The position numbers were made by a program, and so were the translations under genes. The notes beneath the pieces are model-generated. The model did not search any database and had not been told where the DNA came from. It saw only the letters and a program-made list of their open reading frames with translations. A DNA stretch of 64,000 bases. Origin: DAOPYU01 sp942493245. GTDB taxonomy: Bacteria > Sumerlaeota > Sumerlaeia > UBA8349. Location: the NCBI GenBank assembly GCA_942493245.1, contig OW818685.1, positions 1,798,001 to 1,862,000 on the forward strand. Direction: 5' to 3'. Below, piece after piece: positions 53,701 to 61,244 of the stretch; position 1 is the first letter of the stretch; each line of letters opens with the position of its first letter.

Positions 53701-55157
53701 ACGCTTACACGATGCCCGCGGCGAACAAGTCGCTGACGGCGAAGTTCGAGTTGTCGGGTCTGCCCGCTCCGGCGAACGTGACGGCTTCGGGCAACACGTT
53801 CCGCGTGCTGCTGAACTGGGATTCCGTGACGAGCGCGACGGCTTACCTGATCGAGCGGACGGCTGTGGACTCGACCCATACGCTCAGCTGGACGGTGAGC
53901 GCGGCGGATGCGCTGGTTGGGACCGGCACGAACGCGTTTGCCGATGACACGGCCAGCCCGGCGATCCCGTATGCCTACGTGGTCACGGCTCTTGACGCCC
54001 AGGAAAACCTGGGTACGCCGAGTCTGCCGGCGACGGCGACGGTGATGGCCGAGGTGTTCGCGGCTGCGAACTACAAGGTCACGTGCAAGGGCTACACGCT
54101 GGTTCGCAGCGCGTCGAACGACCTGACGTTTGAGCCGACGATTGCCGGTTCGAACCCGGGTACGATCAAGATCGCGTTGCTGAAGAAGATGCCCTCGAAC
54201 GCGGTGGACAATGCGGCCAAGGGGATCTACTACCTGACGAGCGTGACGCAGGTTCCGATGCTGCGGGTCAACGGCAGCGTCAAGACGCTGGCGTTCGACG
54301 TTCCGGTGCTGGCTCTCGTCGTGCGCGACCTGGCCAAGTCGGTTTCGGCCAAGTCGGTGACGTTCCTGACGGCGAACGAGTTCGGCTCGATCTCGATCGC
54401 GGCGACGAAGGACTCGGGCGCGGGTCTGTACGCTCGCACGTTCATCCAGACGACGAGCGCGGGCACGACGCCGATGTCCATCAAGGTGACGGGCGCGGTG
54501 GTCGAGGAAGTCGGCTCGACCGCGACGACGGCTCAGCCGATCAAGTTGCTCAACGTGGCGTCGAAGACGTACAAGGACGCCTCGAAGGCGACGCGGACGA
54601 GTCTGGGCGCGATCGGCTCGCTGCCGGTGGTGGTCAACGAACTGCAGGTGGGCAACACGACGTCGGCTCCGGCCGAAGCGACCCCGTGCTCGATCCAGGG
54701 CAGCACGCTCAAGGCCATCACGGTCTCGGGCGGCCCGCTGGTGGCGGACGAGCTCGTGGGCGCGATCGACAAGGTGACGGTGGCGGGCGGCAACCTGCGC
54801 TGCGGCCTGATCCAGTCGTCGAAGGATCTGGTGCTGGTCCAGGCGACGGCGAAGAAGGGCGTGGGCGGCGCGGTCGGCACGGCCGGCTCGCCGCTGGCGC
54901 TGGTCGTCAAGGGCCAGCCGAGCTCGAAGGGCGTGGCGATCGGCAAGGTGTCCGCTCAGACAGGCGTTTCGGGCTTCTTCTACGCGGGTTACGACGCTGC
55001 GACGGGCGCCCCGACGAAGTCGGGCGGCATCAACATCCTCCAGACGAAGTCCGGAGTGGTGGAAGGCGCTGCGTTCCTCGACCCGGCTCTGGTGTCGAAG
55101 CTGAAAATCCTGCCCAAGACGCCGGTTCAGCCGATCGTGATCAACCCCGGTTCGTAA
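47754..55157 (+). CDS. Giant secreted LamG/Hydin/InlB-repeat protein
   Basis: 2467 residues with a signal peptide (about 9-28). Four LamG-type concanavalin-like domains (about 35-270, 390-625, 740-985, 1105-1335) alternate with three Hydin/ASPM-type Ig-like domains (starting near 280, 632 and 995, each with NFGxVxLxxGxxAPxxxxxxN). Two bacterial Ig-like domains follow (about 1345-1535), then six InlB-B-type repeats (about 1540-2002), an FN3-like domain (about 2003-2100) and a C-terminal domain (2104-2467) homologous to the secreted proteins at 38146 and 39341. LamG and InlB repeats suggest glycan or surface binding. It is a single-gene unit with a terminator behind it. Role in adhesion or cell envelope is inference. 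Confidence 0.88.
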   Translation: MRKSHYRVMRLALVAVLLCVATVSAVRADIATAGTLFVNLDSTALPVGELASWANTGTLGGTFGSSTLNPVVGNVVGVNAVTFENNAWLKSDFVAPAEFTGSSDWSVELWALNPSIGGDEGMLTWSNRGEENMNAACCYSTAPVWGAFAGWAAGDIGYGNAIPPAAGIWHHIVFTYAGGAGGQLVIYVDGKLNNQAAKNLNIHGPGNTVDDPVQENPVIVGGSTGGDPLGLAAEATNQWFTGSLSKIRIHDGVLTPEQVLGNYDTEKAAYLSGVLVVTEPAIKALNFGMVALEDGQTAPKTVIVRNDGTADITFNTPAVSLTGANADQFVIVTPSFDTTPLTPGTTRTIQVAYDPSVKGNHVAQLAFSSSSPVATTVDLSGLGGTPDALVTAGDLLVNLNAKDLTAGVLQTWTNAGTIGGEFINPSGAYPTVENANGVRAVTFNSTWLKSDFLTTPDFTGNSNWSFETWMFEPSITFEEQVVTWANRGEENMNAAFIYGTAPNWGAFGGWGAGDIGFLNATPPAQGKWHLITITYAGGANSLLKVYADGVLNNSKTMSLAIHGPDDGQAMPIILGGSTGNNANGLDAVAEGWWFTGSLAAVRFHGGELTADQVFSNYMFEKNDYMFPALALDSPALPVLNFGPVALDAGASAPMTLTLRNSGESALIFANPAFTIAGADAAQFSLVTPPPASLAVGATCEVKVAFDPASAGSKLAQLTLLSNADPMVVDLIGFGGNTATVETAGDLLVNLDPSGLADGPLQFWTNAGTLGQNFTPWFDAPTVETKAGIKQVTFAKTTQGDYLTSDWFVPESIAGGDDYSFEVWALNPEIATEEVLVSWALRGGNPDGSAAQVNYGSSPDFGAVTHWGARDMGYLGGAPAAQKWHHIVVTYTGSTGGVPGVEKVYVDGVLNNQESKVLTIGMHPEVEGSPNLVYTAIPMNLGTALEADSSANAGLSYSGALGRVRVHSGQLTDAQVLNNYVADAPNYAAPTVKVIEPATGNVLFPAQAVEAGATAPKSVQIQNIGLTSLVFSGAGFAITGADADQFALVTPLDTTDVAAGTIRTVQVVFDPSSTGVKRAALTITTNATNASVDVALVGFGGTATDVAVATDLLVDLDSAELPLGVLNSWTNDGSLLGTFGGSTAPPTVSIVDGVRAVEFNQTWLKSSFLTTEGFTGASDWSLEAWVFDASVPDEQQVITWSNRGEENMNGAFLYGTNANWGAFGGWGAGDVGYANAVAPAAGVWHHVAITYPGGVDALLSVYVDGVLNNTKTMNLNIHGPADSQAMPVMLGGSTGDAALGLDATVTGWWYSGSMAQVRFHDGTLTADQVLQNYLVTQPSRLAPAPTGLDLAAADDTGVSATDNITKNTADLTISGTATADTTVKIKEGATVLATGTAVEFAAGLNIALAEGTHNITATSTDASSVESDVSDVLTIVVDATAPTLALSSTAPEPVVTVPFPVTATFNETVAGFEATDVVVANGTVVGFTDVDGKVYNFNVAVPAAATVTVDVAAGAATDVAGNESPAATQLVRTYNGSVTQYTLTANVAPANSGSVALDPAGGTYNENTLVTVTATPNAGYRFLNWTGDATGVETSVQVTMDGNKTVTANFELIPVYTLTLVADPANGGTVAKAPDLAGYEVGAQVTLTATPAEGFQFRGWVDGSTTVTSPYTMPAADKTLTAKFKPLLPNQYTVTVVADPAEGGTVSKTPDAGSYLTGAQVTLNAVAAEGYTFDGWYDGATQVSTDLSYVYTVADVNKVFTAKFSAVLTYTLTLVADPAIGGTVSKAPDQAGYEAGAQVTLTATPANGYEFRGWLDGSTTVTSPYTMPAENKTLTAKFKVQVGPPTYQVNVVADPVAGGTVSKAPDQASYSNGDQVTLSAVAAEGYTFRGWLDGATTASTQASFVYTVAANKTFTAKFKAVVVVPTYTLTLAADPANGGTVSKTPNQASYAAGAAVTLTATAMTGYEFVGWYDGATLLSSLTSYAYTMPAANKSLTAKFELSGLPAPANVTASGNTFRVLLNWDSVTSATAYLIERTAVDSTHTLSWTVSAADALVGTGTNAFADDTASPAIPYAYVVTALDAQENLGTPSLPATATVMAEVFAAANYKVTCKGYTLVRSASNDLTFEPTIAGSNPGTIKIALLKKMPSNAVDNAAKGIYYLTSVTQVPMLRVNGSVKTLAFDVPVLALVVRDLAKSVSAKSVTFLTANEFGSISIAATKDSGAGLYARTFIQTTSAGTTPMSIKVTGAVVEEVGSTATTAQPIKLLNVASKTYKDASKATRTSLGAIGSLPVVVNELQVGNTTSAPAEATPCSIQGSTLKAITVSGGPLVADELVGAIDKVTVAGGNLRCGLIQSSKDLVLVQATAKKGVGGAVGTAGSPLALVVKGQPSSKGVAIGKVSAQTGVSGFFYAGYDAATGAPTKSGGINILQTKSGVVEGAAFLDPALVSKLKILPKTPVQPIVINPGS
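52591..53757 (+). repeat. Five closely similar InlB-type tandem repeats
   Basis: Units of about 220-240 bp begin near 52591, 52820, 53052, 53286 and 53520; a sixth, more diverged copy precedes them at about 52369. Units at 52596 and 53055 are nearly identical over 60 bp, while alternate units are closer to each other than adjacent ones, suggesting duplication of a two-unit block. Confidence 0.85.
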
Positions 55158-55181
55158 GAAATGGGGAAAGGCGGTAACGAG

Positions 55182-55211
55182 TTCGGGCGGGAGGTCTGCC
55201 TCCCGCCCGAA
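55182..55211 (+). terminator. Strong hairpin after the giant gene
   Basis: A perfect 13-bp stem, TTCGGGCGGGAGG (55182-55194) with CCTCCCGCCCGAA (55199-55211), TCTG loop, but no T-run; probably acts with the next hairpin. Confidence 0.7.
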
Positions 55212-55242
55212 CAAAGCGCTTGAGAAAAAGGAATTAAAGAGG

Positions 55243-55282
55243 GGGAGAAAGTCCGAAAAGGGCTTTCTCCCTCTCCTCTTTT
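55243..55282 (+). terminator. Second terminator hairpin before the biotin operon
   Basis: A 12-bp stem, GGGAGAAAGTCC (55243-55254) with GGGCTTTCTCCC (55260-55271), one T-G pair, GAAAA loop, followed by a pyrimidine run ending in TTTT. Confidence 0.8.
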
Positions 55283-55317
55283 GAGGGACTGGAAAATCAG
55301 TTTTCTTCTTGAAAGTC

Positions 55318-55346
55318 TTTACCATCGCTCTAAGTCTGTATATGGT
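55318..55346 (+). promoter_or_regulatory. Possible biotin operon promoter with dyad
   Basis: TTTACC (55318-55323), 17 nt, TATGGT (55341-55346). The two boxes overlap an inverted pair TACCAT/ATGGTA (about 55320-55347), which could be a repressor site; it does not match the E. coli BirA operator. Confidence 0.4.
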
Positions 55347-55444
55347 AGAAGGTAGTTGCGGGTGTCGGCAGGGTGTGCGGACTCGCGATTTCGGTCTATC
55401 GGTGGGTAGCCGAACGATTTTCAGAATTCTATGAGGAAAATGAG

Positions 55445-56443
55445 GTGTTGGATTTCTTTCTGTTAGCCGATTCGGTTCTCGCCGGACAGGAGTTGTCCCG
55501 CGAGCAGTGTCTGGAGGTTTTGTCCGTTTCGGACGAGGATTCGCTGGGACTTGTGTCAGCGGTCTGGCTCGTTCGGCGGCATTATCATGGGAAACGCGTT
55601 CAGGTGCAGGTGCTGAGTAACGCAAAGAGCGGGCTGTGCAGCGAGGATTGTCATTACTGCTCGCAGTCGTGCGTTTCGACGGCGGAGATATCTCGGCATC
55701 CTCTGAAAGCGGTGGAATCCTTGTTGAATGACGCGCAGGAGGCCCGCCGGTTGCAGGCCCGGCGTTTCTGTATGGGGTTGAGTGGACGCACGCTGTCGGA
55801 TTCCGAGGTGGAAGCCTTGTGTCAGTTGATTCGGGAGATCAAGGCTGAGGTGGGGATCGCGACGTGCTGTTCGCTCGGTTTCCTGACGCTTGAGCAGGCG
55901 CGTCGGTTGCGCCAGGCGGGTCTGGACCGGGTGAATCACAATCTGAACACGAGCGAGCGGTACTATCCGTCCATCTGCACCACCCACACGTTTGCCGATC
56001 GGCTGCGAAATCTGGAAATCTGTCAGGAGGCCGGTCTGGAGGTGTGCTCTGGTGGCATTGTGGGACAGGGGGAAACGGACGAGGACGTGGTGGACCTGTT
56101 ACTGGCGTTGCGCCGGATTGGTCCGGATTCGATTCCGATCAACTTTCTGATTCCGGTGCCCGGGACGCCCTTTCAGGAACAGGAGACGGGTTTGACGCCT
56201 CTGCGGTGTCTTCGCATTCTGGCGTTGGCGCGGTTGTTGCACCCGGCGGCGGATATTCGGGTGGCGGGTGGACGCGAGGTGCATCTGCGGAGTCTGCAAC
56301 CGATGGCCCTGTTTCTGGCCAATTCGATTTTCGTGAACGGCTATCTGACCGAGGACGGACAACCTCAGGATGAGGCGTTGCGGATGGTGGCGGATCTGGG
56401 GTTCGAGATCGAACTGGAGGGCGCCGCGGGCGCGCACGTCTAA
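55445..56443 (+). CDS. bioB: Biotin synthase
   Basis: 332 residues from a GTG at 55445. The radical-SAM cluster cysteines are Cys65, Cys69 and Cys72 (CSEDCHYC); LDRVNHNLNTS, CSGGIVGQGE, PINFLIPVPGTP, and AGGREVHLRSLQP with FLANSIFV are typical. BioB inserts sulphur into dethiobiotin using two iron-sulphur clusters. The frame is open further upstream, but this GTG has GAGG 8 nt before it and gives an N-terminus (LDFFLLADSVLAG) that aligns with the start of Bacillus BioB. It is first in the biotin operon; its stop touches the bioF ATG. Confidence 0.95.
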   Translation: MLDFFLLADSVLAGQELSREQCLEVLSVSDEDSLGLVSAVWLVRRHYHGKRVQVQVLSNAKSGLCSEDCHYCSQSCVSTAEISRHPLKAVESLLNDAQEARRLQARRFCMGLSGRTLSDSEVEALCQLIREIKAEVGIATCCSLGFLTLEQARRLRQAGLDRVNHNLNTSERYYPSICTTHTFADRLRNLEICQEAGLEVCSGGIVGQGETDEDVVDLLLALRRIGPDSIPINFLIPVPGTPFQEQETGLTPLRCLRILALARLLHPAADIRVAGGREVHLRSLQPMALFLANSIFVNGYLTEDGQPQDEALRMVADLGFEIELEGAAGAHV

Positions 56444-57613
56444 ATGGGCCAGGAGTTTCTCGAAGAGGAATTGAAGCGGCTTGAGAGCGAGGGATTGCTC
56501 CGGCGGACGCAGGCGTGGTCCCAGATGGGGGGATGCATTGCGCTCGACGAGGGCCGGACGCTTCTGAATTTTTCGTCCAATGATTACCTGGATCTGGCGC
56601 AGAATCCGCGGGTGAAGCGCCGGGCCACCGAGGCGATCGAGCGGTGGGGATGCAGCGCGTCAGCTTCGCGTCTGATGTGTGGGACGCTCGAATTGCACGA
56701 GGAGTTGGAGGCCGCGCTGGCCCGTCTGACCGGGGGAGAGTGCGGTCTGGTCTTCAGCAGTGGTTTCGGGATGAATGTGGGCTTGGTGTCGGCACTGGCG
56801 GGGCGGGGGGATGTAATCTTCGCCGACCGGCTCAGCCATGCGAGCTTGCTGGATGGCGCGCGGTTGAGCGGGGCGTTGCTGAAGCGTTACTCGCATAATG
56901 ATGTGGACCATCTGGAGCGGTTGCTCGAGGTCACGCCCTGCGAGGGTCGGCGGGTGATTGTGTGCGAATCGGTTTTCAGCATGGATGGGGATCGGGCGCC
57001 TCTGGTGGAGATTCGGGCGCTTGCCGACGAGTTTGAAGCCGTCTTGCTGGTGGACGAGGCGCATGCTGTTGGAATCTGGGGGCAGGGAGGAGGACTGTGT
57101 CGGAAATTGGGAGATTCCACCCGGCCTGACCTTCTTGTCGGCACACTGGGCAAGGCGCTGGGGAGTCTGGGTGGCTTTGTTGTGTGCAGCGCGCGCTGGC
57201 GCGAGTATCTGGTGAACCGGGCCCGAAGTTTTATCTATGCGACGGCGTTGGCTCCGGCTTGTGTGGCGGCGGCATTGGGCGCGGTCGAGGCGATCGAGCG
57301 CGATCCCGGTATGGGGGAGCGCCTGTTGGCGCGCGCGCGGGTTTTTCATGGACAACTGCGGGAACAGGGATTCTGTCTGCCGGAGTTCGAGTCGCAGATT
57401 ATTCCCGTCATGGTGGGGGAAAACAAACAGGCGGTGGAATTGGCTTCGCGGCTTGGGCGGGAAGGATTGCTGGTGACGGCGGTTCGGCCTCCGACGGTTC
57501 CCGCCGGAACGGCGCGACTGCGCCTGTCGGTCACGCTGGCGCACGATGCGGAACATCTGGCCTGGGCGGCGGAACAGATCGGGCGTGTGGCGCGCGAGGT
57601 GGGCTTGCCATGA
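56444..57613 (+). CDS. bioF: 8-amino-7-oxononanoate synthase
   Basis: 389 residues. PLP-dependent alpha-oxoamine synthase condensing pimeloyl-thioester with alanine. Visible: NFSSNDYLDLA, the substrate loop SASRLMCGTLELHEELE, SGFGMNVG, VDEAHAVGIWG (PLP ring Asp) and the Schiff-base Lys237 in GTLGKALGSLGG. Length is normal. It starts immediately after the bioB stop and its own stop overlaps bioH by ATGA. An alanine-glycine ligase paralogue (Kbl) is excluded mainly by the operon. Confidence 0.95.
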   Translation: MGQEFLEEELKRLESEGLLRRTQAWSQMGGCIALDEGRTLLNFSSNDYLDLAQNPRVKRRATEAIERWGCSASASRLMCGTLELHEELEAALARLTGGECGLVFSSGFGMNVGLVSALAGRGDVIFADRLSHASLLDGARLSGALLKRYSHNDVDHLERLLEVTPCEGRRVIVCESVFSMDGDRAPLVEIRALADEFEAVLLVDEAHAVGIWGQGGGLCRKLGDSTRPDLLVGTLGKALGSLGGFVVCSARWREYLVNRARSFIYATALAPACVAAALGAVEAIERDPGMGERLLARARVFHGQLREQGFCLPEFESQIIPVMVGENKQAVELASRLGREGLLVTAVRPPTVPAGTARLRLSVTLAHDAEHLAWAAEQIGRVAREVGLP

Positions 57614-58314
57614 ACCACCGGATGCCGGATTTTCTTCTGATTCCCGGTTGGGGCGCAACGGAACGGGTATGGGACCGGTTTCTGGTCAGGTATCCTGAGG
57701 CTCGGGTGTCGCACGCTGCGTGGAACGATTGTGTCCTGGATTTGCCTCAAGCGATTGCGAGTGCGTTGGACCGCTTTTCCTCGCCGTGTGTTCTGGTGGG
57801 GTGGTCGCTGGGGGCGTTACTGGCGTTGCGGATTGCTCTGGAATTTCCGGATCGGGTGGAGCGGCTGGTTCTGATTTCGGGGACGGCCCGGATGCCGGAG
57901 GCCGTGGGGTACGCGGGAACCAACCCTCGGGTACTGCGAGCGATGCGTTCGCGCCTGACGCGCGATGCCGGGCGGGTGCTTTCCGAGTTTGCGGCCTTGT
58001 GCGTTGAGCCGGATGGAGACGCCACGACGTGTGCGGAGTATCTGGAGATGGCGCACACGCAGAGCCTGGAGGCGTTGGCGGCGGGGTTGCAGGCATTGGC
58101 CACGTTTGATTTTCGGGGACGGGTACATGAAATATCGGTCTCCACGCTTCTGTTGCACGGTTCGGAGGATAAGGTCATTCCTCTGAGTCAGGCCGAGATT
58201 CTGGCTTCTCAATTGCCAGACGCCCGTCTGGAAGTTTTGGAAGGGTGCGGGCATGCTCTGCCGCTCACGGCGGCGGGGGAACTGGCTCTGGCGATCCGGA
58301 GGTTTCTGGCATGA
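57610..58314 (+). CDS. bioH: BioH-like pimeloyl-ACP methyl ester esterase
   Basis: 234 residues, alpha/beta hydrolase. Oxyanion region LLIPGWGATERVW, nucleophile Ser66 in GWSLGA, acid Asp in HGSEDKVIP, and His in GCGHALPL make a full triad. BioH removes the methyl group from pimeloyl-ACP methyl ester and so ends chain extension. The position between bioF and bioC supports this role. The ATG at 57610 overlaps the bioF stop; the frame is open upstream inside bioF but has no better start. At 234 residues it is slightly shorter than E. coli BioH; BioG-type esterases are a less likely alternative. Confidence 0.88.
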   Translation: MNHRMPDFLLIPGWGATERVWDRFLVRYPEARVSHAAWNDCVLDLPQAIASALDRFSSPCVLVGWSLGALLALRIALEFPDRVERLVLISGTARMPEAVGYAGTNPRVLRAMRSRLTRDAGRVLSEFAALCVEPDGDATTCAEYLEMAHTQSLEALAAGLQALATFDFRGRVHEISVSTLLLHGSEDKVIPLSQAEILASQLPDARLEVLEGCGHALPLTAAGELALAIRRFLA

Positions 58315-59111
58315 CGGAGCGGCGGGTGGATAAAACGGTTCTTGCCCGGAACTTCTCGAACGCAGCCGGGCACTATGACGCTTGGGCAACGGCGCAGGCG
58401 GAGATTGCGGCGGGTCTGGTGCGGCGGTTGCCCGAGGTGGCGCCGGTGACCTCGATGGTGGACCTCGGGTGTGGGTCCGGGTTGTTGAGCGCCCTGTTGT
58501 TGGACCGTTACCCGCAGGCGCGGTTGCTGGGTTTGGATATGGCCGAGGGAATGGTGGCGGCGTGCCGGGCGCGTTGGGTGGAAATGCCGCGGGCGCGTTT
58601 TGTTTTGGGGGATGTGGAGGATGAGCGGTATCTCAAAGAAGAGGTGGATCTGGTCGCGAGCAGTTGTGTGGCGCACTGGTTTTCCGATCCGGAGCAAACT
58701 CTTCGGATGTGGGGGCGCGCGTTGAATCCGGGGGGGCTTCTGGCGTGCGCTTTTCTGGTCGTGGGTTCTTTCTGTGAACTGGAGGCGGTCTACCGAGAGG
58801 CTCTGGGGCGGGAACTTGAGGGACTTCATTTCTGGGACGTGGAAACCGCCTGCCGGTTTGCCGCGCCGGATGGGTTGAATGTCTTACGGCGCGATGAGGA
58901 ACAGATTCTGGCCCGTTATGACTCCCCGCTTGCCGCGTTGCGTTCGTTCCGGCGGATTGGGGCTGTGTTTCAGGGACAGGCAGACTACCTGGCTCTCAAT
59001 CCAGCCCAGACGCGGCGTCTGCTGGCGTGTTATGGCCAACAGGCCGATGCTGAGGGACGGGTTCCCGTGACCCACCGTGTTCTATTTTTGGTTGCGGAGA
59101 AATCGAAATGA
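58311..59111 (+). CDS. bioC: Malonyl-ACP O-methyltransferase
   Basis: 266 residues, SAM-dependent methyltransferase. The N-terminal VLARNFSNAAGHYDAWATAQ is the BioC signature; MVDLGCGSGLLS is SAM motif I, LLGLDMAEGM motif II, and CVAHWFSDPEQTL the characteristic downstream block. BioC methylates the free carboxylate of malonyl-ACP so that the fatty acid machinery can extend it to a pimeloyl ester. ATGA overlaps on both sides (bioH, bioD). Confidence 0.93.
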   Translation: MTERRVDKTVLARNFSNAAGHYDAWATAQAEIAAGLVRRLPEVAPVTSMVDLGCGSGLLSALLLDRYPQARLLGLDMAEGMVAACRARWVEMPRARFVLGDVEDERYLKEEVDLVASSCVAHWFSDPEQTLRMWGRALNPGGLLACAFLVVGSFCELEAVYREALGRELEGLHFWDVETACRFAAPDGLNVLRRDEEQILARYDSPLAALRSFRRIGAVFQGQADYLALNPAQTRRLLACYGQQADAEGRVPVTHRVLFLVAEKSK

Positions 59112-59821
59112 TCTCGGGCATGTTTGTCACAGGGACAGGGACTGATGTTGGAAAAACACTGATTGTTGCGGGGGTGATGCGCTGGTTCCTGAAGCGCGGG
59201 GTGAATGCGATGGTGATGAAGCCCGTCCAAACTGGGGCGGGACGCAATGCCGATGGGCGGATGGTGGCGCCCGACGTGGAGTTTGTGTTCCGAACGGCGG
59301 GATTGCGCCTGGAGGAGGAGACTCGGGGACGGGTGGCCCCTTATCTATTCGAACCGGCCTGTTCGCCGCATCTGGCGGCGCGTCTGGCGGATTGTCCGAT
59401 CCGGATCGAGAAGATCCGGGAATGCGCGCAGTGGCTGGCTGAACGGTACGATCGGCTGGTGATCGAAGGGGCGGGTGGGTTGATGGTCCCGCTGGGAGAC
59501 GAGGGGACAATGCTCGACCTGGCCGCCGCTCTTGGGTTGCCGACGCTTCTGGTGGGACATTCTGGTCTCGGAACGATCAACCACGTCCTGTTGTCTCTCG
59601 ACGCGCTCCGACGGCGGGGCTTGACGCCGATGGGAGTGATATTGAACGACTGCCAGCCGGTCCCGGAATCCAGCCGTTTCATCCACGACGACAATGCGAA
59701 CGCCATCGAGACGTTCGGTTCGGTACGCGTTCTGGCCCGAGTTCCCTACCTGGGGTTGGAACCGGATCTGGCGATGTTGGATACGGCTTTGAACGGTTGC
59801 GATTTCATGGGGGGACAGTGA
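59108..59821 (+). CDS. bioD: Dethiobiotin synthetase
   Basis: 237 residues. P-loop protein with GTGTDVGKT (residues 9-17, Lys16), MKPVQTGAG binding the substrate, and IEGAGGLMVPL. It closes the ureido ring of 7,8-diaminopelargonate with CO2 and ATP. The start overlaps the bioC stop as ATGA; 17 nt separate it from bioA. Confidence 0.95.
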   Translation: MISGMFVTGTGTDVGKTLIVAGVMRWFLKRGVNAMVMKPVQTGAGRNADGRMVAPDVEFVFRTAGLRLEEETRGRVAPYLFEPACSPHLAARLADCPIRIEKIRECAQWLAERYDRLVIEGAGGLMVPLGDEGTMLDLAAALGLPTLLVGHSGLGTINHVLLSLDALRRRGLTPMGVILNDCQPVPESSRFIHDDNANAIETFGSVRVLARVPYLGLEPDLAMLDTALNGCDFMGGQ

Positions 59822-59838
59822 AAGGGGACGGGATAAAC

Positions 59839-61206
59839 ATGTGCGAATATGCGGAAATGCGCCGTCGGTCGGCTCGGGCTATCTGGCATCCCTATACCGA
59901 GATCACTTCTTTCGAGCGATCCGAGTTTCCGATCGTGGAGTGGGCCGAGGGGTGTTTTCTGTATGAGTTGGATGGACGGGCACTGCTCGACGGGATTTCG
60001 TCCTGGTGGTGTGTGAACCTGGGGCACAGCCATCCCCGGCTGGTCCGGGCGATTCAGGAACAGTCCGAGCGTTTGCAGCATACGCTTCTGGGGGGGATGT
60101 CGCACCCGCCCGCAATCGAACTGGCGGAACGCCTGGCGCGGTTGGCGCCCGGGGGGCTGGGACATGCCATGTTTGCGGGGGATGGATCCGTGGCCGTCGA
60201 GGCGGCCCTCAAGATCGCCCTGCAGTATTGGGTCAGTCGTGGTGAAACGAACCGTACGCGCTTCATTTCGTTGGAGGATGGGTACCACGGCGACACGCTG
60301 GGGGCGATGTCGGTGGGGTATGTCGAGACGTTCCACCGTCCCTTCCGCGGAGTGGTGCAGCCGGCCCTCCGGGCGATGTCGCCCTATTGCAACCGGTGCC
60401 CGTTCGGTTTGCGGCCCGAATCGTGCGGGGTGAAGTGTTTCGATTCGATGGCGGATCTGGTCCGCGAGCATCATGCAGCGTGTGCCGGTGTGATTGTGGA
60501 GCCGCTCTGTCAGGGCGCCGCCGGCATGCGGATTTATCCGGAGGAGTACCTGCGCCGTTTGCGCGAGTTGTGCGACCGGTATGGGCTGTTGTTGATCGCC
60601 GACGAGATCGCGGTGGGGTTTGGTCGGACGGGGGCGATGTTTGCGTGCGATCGCGCGGGGATTGTGCCGGATATTCTGACGCTTGGGAAAGGGTTGACTG
60701 GCGGGATGTTGCCCATGAGCGCAACGCTGGTGAGTGATGAAATTTACGACGCCTTCCGCGCTCGGGACGGGCGGACGAACACGTTCTACCACGGCACGAC
60801 GTTCTGTGGAAACCCGATCACGAGCGCGGTGGCGCTGGCTGCGTTGGGAGTGTACGAGGAGGAGCGGATTGTCGAGCGGTTGTCCGGATCTGTTGAAATT
60901 ATAGAACGGGGTTTTGAAAGCCTCTCCGGTTATCTGAACGATTCGCCGTGGCGTGTGCTGGGGATGATCGCGGCGATTGAAGTGGCCGATTCGGCGGGAG
61001 GGGCGGTTCGCGCCCGGAACATCGGAAAACGCGCCTATGAACGGGGGCTTTTCACGCGTCCTCTGGGCGCCACGGTCTATCTCTGGCCGCCGCTCAATAC
61101 ACCGGCAGCGGATTTGCGGCGCATGGTGGAGATTTTGATCGAGGCTGCGGGGGAACCGCTGGACAAAGACTTGGCCATGAAGGAAGATGTTCCTGTAACG
61201 TTTTGA
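59839..61206 (+). CDS. bioA: Adenosylmethionine-8-amino-7-oxononanoate aminotransferase
   Basis: 455 residues. Class III aminotransferase: IWHPYTEI, GISSWWCVNLGHSHP, AGDGSVAVEAALK, GYHGDTLGAMS, ADEIAVGFGRTG (PLP Asp) and the Schiff-base Lys284 in LTLGKGLTGG. It transaminates 8-amino-7-oxononanoate with SAM as amino donor. The ATG at 59839 follows a GGGA-containing site; an upstream in-frame start within bioD is not needed. The last 30 codons are echoed by an orphan fragment 2.5 kb downstream, and the gene in between differs in base use. Confidence 0.95.
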   Translation: MCEYAEMRRRSARAIWHPYTEITSFERSEFPIVEWAEGCFLYELDGRALLDGISSWWCVNLGHSHPRLVRAIQEQSERLQHTLLGGMSHPPAIELAERLARLAPGGLGHAMFAGDGSVAVEAALKIALQYWVSRGETNRTRFISLEDGYHGDTLGAMSVGYVETFHRPFRGVVQPALRAMSPYCNRCPFGLRPESCGVKCFDSMADLVREHHAACAGVIVEPLCQGAAGMRIYPEEYLRRLRELCDRYGLLLIADEIAVGFGRTGAMFACDRAGIVPDILTLGKGLTGGMLPMSATLVSDEIYDAFRARDGRTNTFYHGTTFCGNPITSAVALAALGVYEEERIVERLSGSVEIIERGFESLSGYLNDSPWRVLGMIAAIEVADSAGGAVRARNIGKRAYERGLFTRPLGATVYLWPPLNTPAADLRRMVEILIEAAGEPLDKDLAMKEDVPVTF

Positions 61207-61244
61207 TTTTATTCTTTGCTGCTGAGACGAAACGAGAACTCTTC

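Noticed and set aside
55373..55444. 24-residue N-terminal extension of bioB from an upstream GTG
   Set aside because: The GTG at 55445 has a properly spaced GAGG and gives an N-terminus matching Bacillus BioB.
50622..55625. 1667-residue open frame on the minus strand
   Set aside because: It is the complement of the giant LamG/InlB gene, is extremely rich in Arg and His, has no domain, and mirrors the repeats of the real gene.
57184..57609. Long N-terminal extension of bioH inside bioF
   Set aside because: The extension is bioF DNA read in another frame, Gly/Arg-rich; the ATG at 57610 forms the ATGA overlap seen throughout the operon.
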